8,521 nt of DNA from assembly GCA_963693635.1 (NCBI GenBank), contig CAVOBC010000203.1, forward strand, positions 1 to 8,521, read 5' to 3'. Under the pieces are notes generated by a model. That model saw only the letters and a program-made list of their open reading frames with translations. It was not told the origin of the DNA and did no database searches. Made by a program: the position numbers and the translations under genes. Positions 6,488-8,521 of the stretch are shown piece by piece (position 1 is the stretch's first letter; each line of letters begins with the position of its first letter). The DNA is from CAVOBC01 sp963693635. GTDB taxonomy: Bacteria > Pseudomonadota > Gammaproteobacteria > Pseudomonadales > Azotimanducaceae.

Positions 6488-8335
6488 CTAGCTAAAATCT
6501 TCGTACGGATCGGCGATATCGAGGCTGATATCTTTCCGATGTCCCGGGATCGCGATGTGATGAGCGTCGATGGTGAGTTCGCTACCGTCGACGACGTTCT
6601 CGCCGAACCGATAGATCAGCTCCGTCTCGCCTGCAATCGTTTGCTCATCGTATTTTTCGGTCGCCGCTGCAACGGTCTCGTTGCGGGTCGCGTGAACTGA
6701 CATCGCGGCGGCGCCGTGTTTGCGGGCGAGCATGTCCCGCGTGACCGTCGGCGACAGAATCGCTGCCGTCGCGTTGTTGCCGCCAAACCCCTTGGCGTTA
6801 ACGAAGACCGCATCGACCGAACGAGGATCAACTTCCTTGTGTTTCATCAAGAGGTCGATGTGTGAGTGATGCACGTCGGATGCAACGTGATCGATGGTGT
6901 TGATACTGGGGATGATGCCGTCAGCCCAAACGCCAAGGGACGTGACGAGTTGATCGCCGGCGGCGGTCGCGAGGGTGTGGCCAAGATAGGATTTGATGGC
7001 CGTGACGGGCCAAGCCGAGATGCCAAAGTGCCTGGCAAGCTCATTGATGATGTGTGATTCGGTCACGCGGTTCTGCGGCGTGCCCGTCCCATGTGCCTGA
7101 ACGTAGGTTCGATGTTTGAGGCTGTCTTCGCCGAGCATTGATCGAACGAGACCGGCCGCCTTGCCCATCGTGACGTAATTGCCGATGCCGGGACCGGGTA
7201 TCGATTTCTTGAATCCGTCGGCGTTGATGAAGACATCTGCGACCGCGCCGTAGATGTTCGCGCCGGTCTCCAGTGCCAGTTCGTCGTCGAACAGGACAAC
7301 AAACTGCGCGCCTTCGGCGAGGGTGAAGCCGCAGTTGTCAGAAAATGGCCGGCACGCACGCTGATGATCCGCCGCGTTCGCGCCATCAAGGTCTGCGAGG
7401 GCGGCGTCTTCTGCGAGCGCTCCCATCGTTCGATAGCCGTCCATCACCTCTGGCGTTAGCGGTGCCTCGCTCGACCCGACAATGACCACACGGCATTTGC
7501 CGGAACGGATGTCGTCGATGCCTTGTCGCAGGTTGTAAAGAAACGTCGCACAAGCGCCGATATTTGCGCCGGTGTTGCCGACGCTGCCAAGCACATAGGC
7601 GTTAATGAAGTCCGCAGTCATCTCGGCGAGGCCGAGCGGGAGGTTTCTTGCAGAAACGCGTTTGCCGAGGAGCGATGCCTGCAGCATGCCACCGTGACCG
7701 TTGGTATCGAGTTGCCCCATCGCACTACTTGCGTATACCGACATTTGATCGCCAGCGATGTGGTTGCGCACATCTTCCCAATCCATGCCGAGTGAGAGGA
7801 GTGCATCTGACGCTCCGTAGACGGTCAGTTGCAGACCACGGGGATGCTGACGGGACTGATAGAGAGTCTCTGGCTCGAAACCGGTCGGCAACTGGCCGGC
7901 GGAGTTGACGGTGGACGCATTTTGTTCGGCGATCATCACGTCCATCGCATCGACCACGGTCACCCTGACGTGGTCGCCATCGGCTGGTTCAACCTGCCAG
8001 CCCGCAGGAATCGTTGGCGGCAGTTGCTTTCGCCGCAGGGTAAAGGCGATTGGCTGGGCGTCCGCCGCACTCAACTTCAGTGCTCGGTGCGACCGAATGG
8101 CAGATGGGTCAAACAGGTTTGTCTCGAGTCTGCGTACCAACGTGTGCTCCAGAATCCAGGAGCGGTCTGGTGCGGCCGGGTCCTTACCCATCAGCGCAGC
8201 GAGCGCACGGTAAGTCGGCTCCGCTTTGGCATCGGGCAGCGCATCGATGACGAGGCGTCGATAGGCATGGTGTGCAGACGAGCGTCCGGCGGGGTTTACG
8301 CCGCCGAACCCTACGATGACCGGTAGTCGAGACAA
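6488..8335 (-). CDS. fabY: Beta-ketoacyl-ACP synthase FabY
   Basis: FabY condenses acetyl-CoA with malonyl-ACP to start fatty acid synthesis in P. aeruginosa, where it takes the place of FabH; I infer the same reaction here. Counting from the TTG at 8335 gives 615 residues, in line with about 634 for the Pseudomonas protein. The start region SRLPVIVGFGGVNPAGRSS matches the Pseudomonas N-terminus as I recall it. The ketosynthase Cys-His-His triad is visible: Cys262 in GACATFLYNL, His415 in VQAHGTGTP and His453 in KSYLGHTLAT, with Lys448 just before. GFTLAEGAQFVVL, VFINADGFKKSIPGPG and VNAKGFGGNNATAAILSP are further family motifs. The start is TTG because homologues begin here, GGAG lies 6 bases upstream, and no in-frame ATG lies further up. 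The alternative GTG at 8485 would add 50 residues encoded largely by a repeat. The gene converges on prfC. No acyl carrier protein or other fab gene is in view. Confidence 0.93.
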   Translation of the reverse strand: MSRLPVIVGFGGVNPAGRSSAHHAYRRLVIDALPDAKAEPTYRALAALMGKDPAAPDRSWILEHTLVRRLETNLFDPSAIRSHRALKLSAADAQPIAFTLRRKQLPPTIPAGWQVEPADGDHVRVTVVDAMDVMIAEQNASTVNSAGQLPTGFEPETLYQSRQHPRGLQLTVYGASDALLSLGMDWEDVRNHIAGDQMSVYASSAMGQLDTNGHGGMLQASLLGKRVSARNLPLGLAEMTADFINAYVLGSVGNTGANIGACATFLYNLRQGIDDIRSGKCRVVIVGSSEAPLTPEVMDGYRTMGALAEDAALADLDGANAADHQRACRPFSDNCGFTLAEGAQFVVLFDDELALETGANIYGAVADVFINADGFKKSIPGPGIGNYVTMGKAAGLVRSMLGEDSLKHRTYVQAHGTGTPQNRVTESHIINELARHFGISAWPVTAIKSYLGHTLATAAGDQLVTSLGVWADGIIPSINTIDHVASDVHHSHIDLLMKHKEVDPRSVDAVFVNAKGFGGNNATAAILSPTVTRDMLARKHGAAAMSVHATRNETVAAATEKYDEQTIAGETELIYRFGENVVDGSELTIDAHHIAIPGHRKDISLDIADPYEDFS

Positions 8336-8341
8336 GTCATG

Positions 8342-8345
8342 CTCC
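8342..8345 (-). promoter_or_regulatory. Ribosome binding site selecting the TTG start of fabY
   Basis: On the minus strand GGAG is followed by six bases (CATGAC) and then TTG at 8335. An out-of-frame ATG at 8340 lies within the spacer and would not read the FabY frame. The spacing and match to homologue N-termini favour TTG. Confidence 0.65.
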
Positions 8346-8404
8346 GGACGAAGGATGGTGGTTGATGAAGATCTGGGGTAAGTGTCGAATACCTCGGTGC
8401 CCCT

Positions 8405-8459
8405 TATGTCGGTGTCAGAGTCGGTGTCGGTGCCTGTGTTGGTGTCGGGTGCCTGTGTA
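8405..8459. repeat. Degenerate GGTGTC hexanucleotide array upstream of fabY
   Basis: On the plus strand, units of six run TATGTC, GGTGTC, AGAGTC, GGTGTC, GGTGCC, TGTGTT, GGTGTC, then after one extra G, GGTGCC and TGTGTA. GGTGTC is exact at 8411, 8423 and 8441. The 11-base GGTGCCTGTGT occurs twice, at 8429 and 8448. Read on the minus strand in the fabY frame, the array would encode Thr/Asp dipeptides. It is most likely non-coding 5' leader of fabY. The remaining 62 bases to the window end show no recognisable gene. Confidence 0.7.
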
Positions 8460-8521
8460 ATGTTTCGATGCTGGCGTCGCGGCACCGCACACCTGAACTC
8501 AGATCATTTCGATCGCAACGG

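Noticed and set aside
6371..6700. Plus-strand frame of 109 codons between prfC and fabY
   Set aside because: Two-thirds of it is antisense to the 3' end of fabY, and its start includes the tandem duplication. No ribosome-binding site or motif supports it.
7829..8326. Plus-strand frame of 165 codons opposite the fabY N-terminus
   Set aside because: It is a shadow of fabY; the minus-strand translation carries conserved family motifs throughout.
8405..8459. CRISPR array
   Set aside because: The units are only 6 bases and contiguous, with no spacers and no cas genes in the window.

Overview
The window looks like chromosome from a gammaproteobacterium, moderately GC-rich by eye. Two things support this. 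First, a gene order of holD-like, rimI, prfC recalls the E. coli holD-rimI-yjjG-prfC neighbourhood. Second, there is a FabY-type beta-ketoacyl-ACP synthase, a family described from Pseudomonas aeruginosa. I cannot name a genus; an environmental, non-enteric lineage is the most natural reading.

Layout. (1) 1-3051, minus strand: one continuous reading frame of 1017 codons that leaves the window on the left. It encodes a large exported protein with a signal peptide, a beta-rich N-terminal module, an acidic charged linker and a C-terminal part I do not recognise. (2) About 3088-3325, minus strand: a frameshifted, truncated remnant of a medium-chain alcohol dehydrogenase, lying directly upstream of the exported-protein gene. 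(3) 3326-3536: a short divergent intergenic region with a plausible sigma70 promoter overlapping a perfect 13-bp palindrome. (4) 3537-6300, plus strand: three genes in the same direction. These are a divergent HolD-like protein (DNA polymerase III psi subunit, clamp-loader accessory), RimI (N-terminal acetylation of ribosomal protein S18) and PrfC (peptide chain release factor RF3). (5) 6301-6487: a convergent intergenic region with two hairpins and a short tandem duplication. (6) 6488-8335, minus strand: FabY, with a probable TTG start. (7) 8336-8521: a degenerate hexanucleotide repeat array upstream of fabY.

The central cluster is housekeeping: replication (HolD-like), ribosome modification (RimI) and translation termination (RF3). 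FabY initiates or feeds fatty acid synthesis and is transcribed towards prfC. The exported protein and the dehydrogenase remnant form the less conserved, accessory-looking left flank. I found no CRISPR array, transposase, prophage, tRNA or rRNA gene. I do not see a clearly new multi-gene system. The items most worth a second look are the exported protein, the divergent psi subunit with its inserted linker, the dehydrogenase remnant, and the start site and repeat array of fabY.
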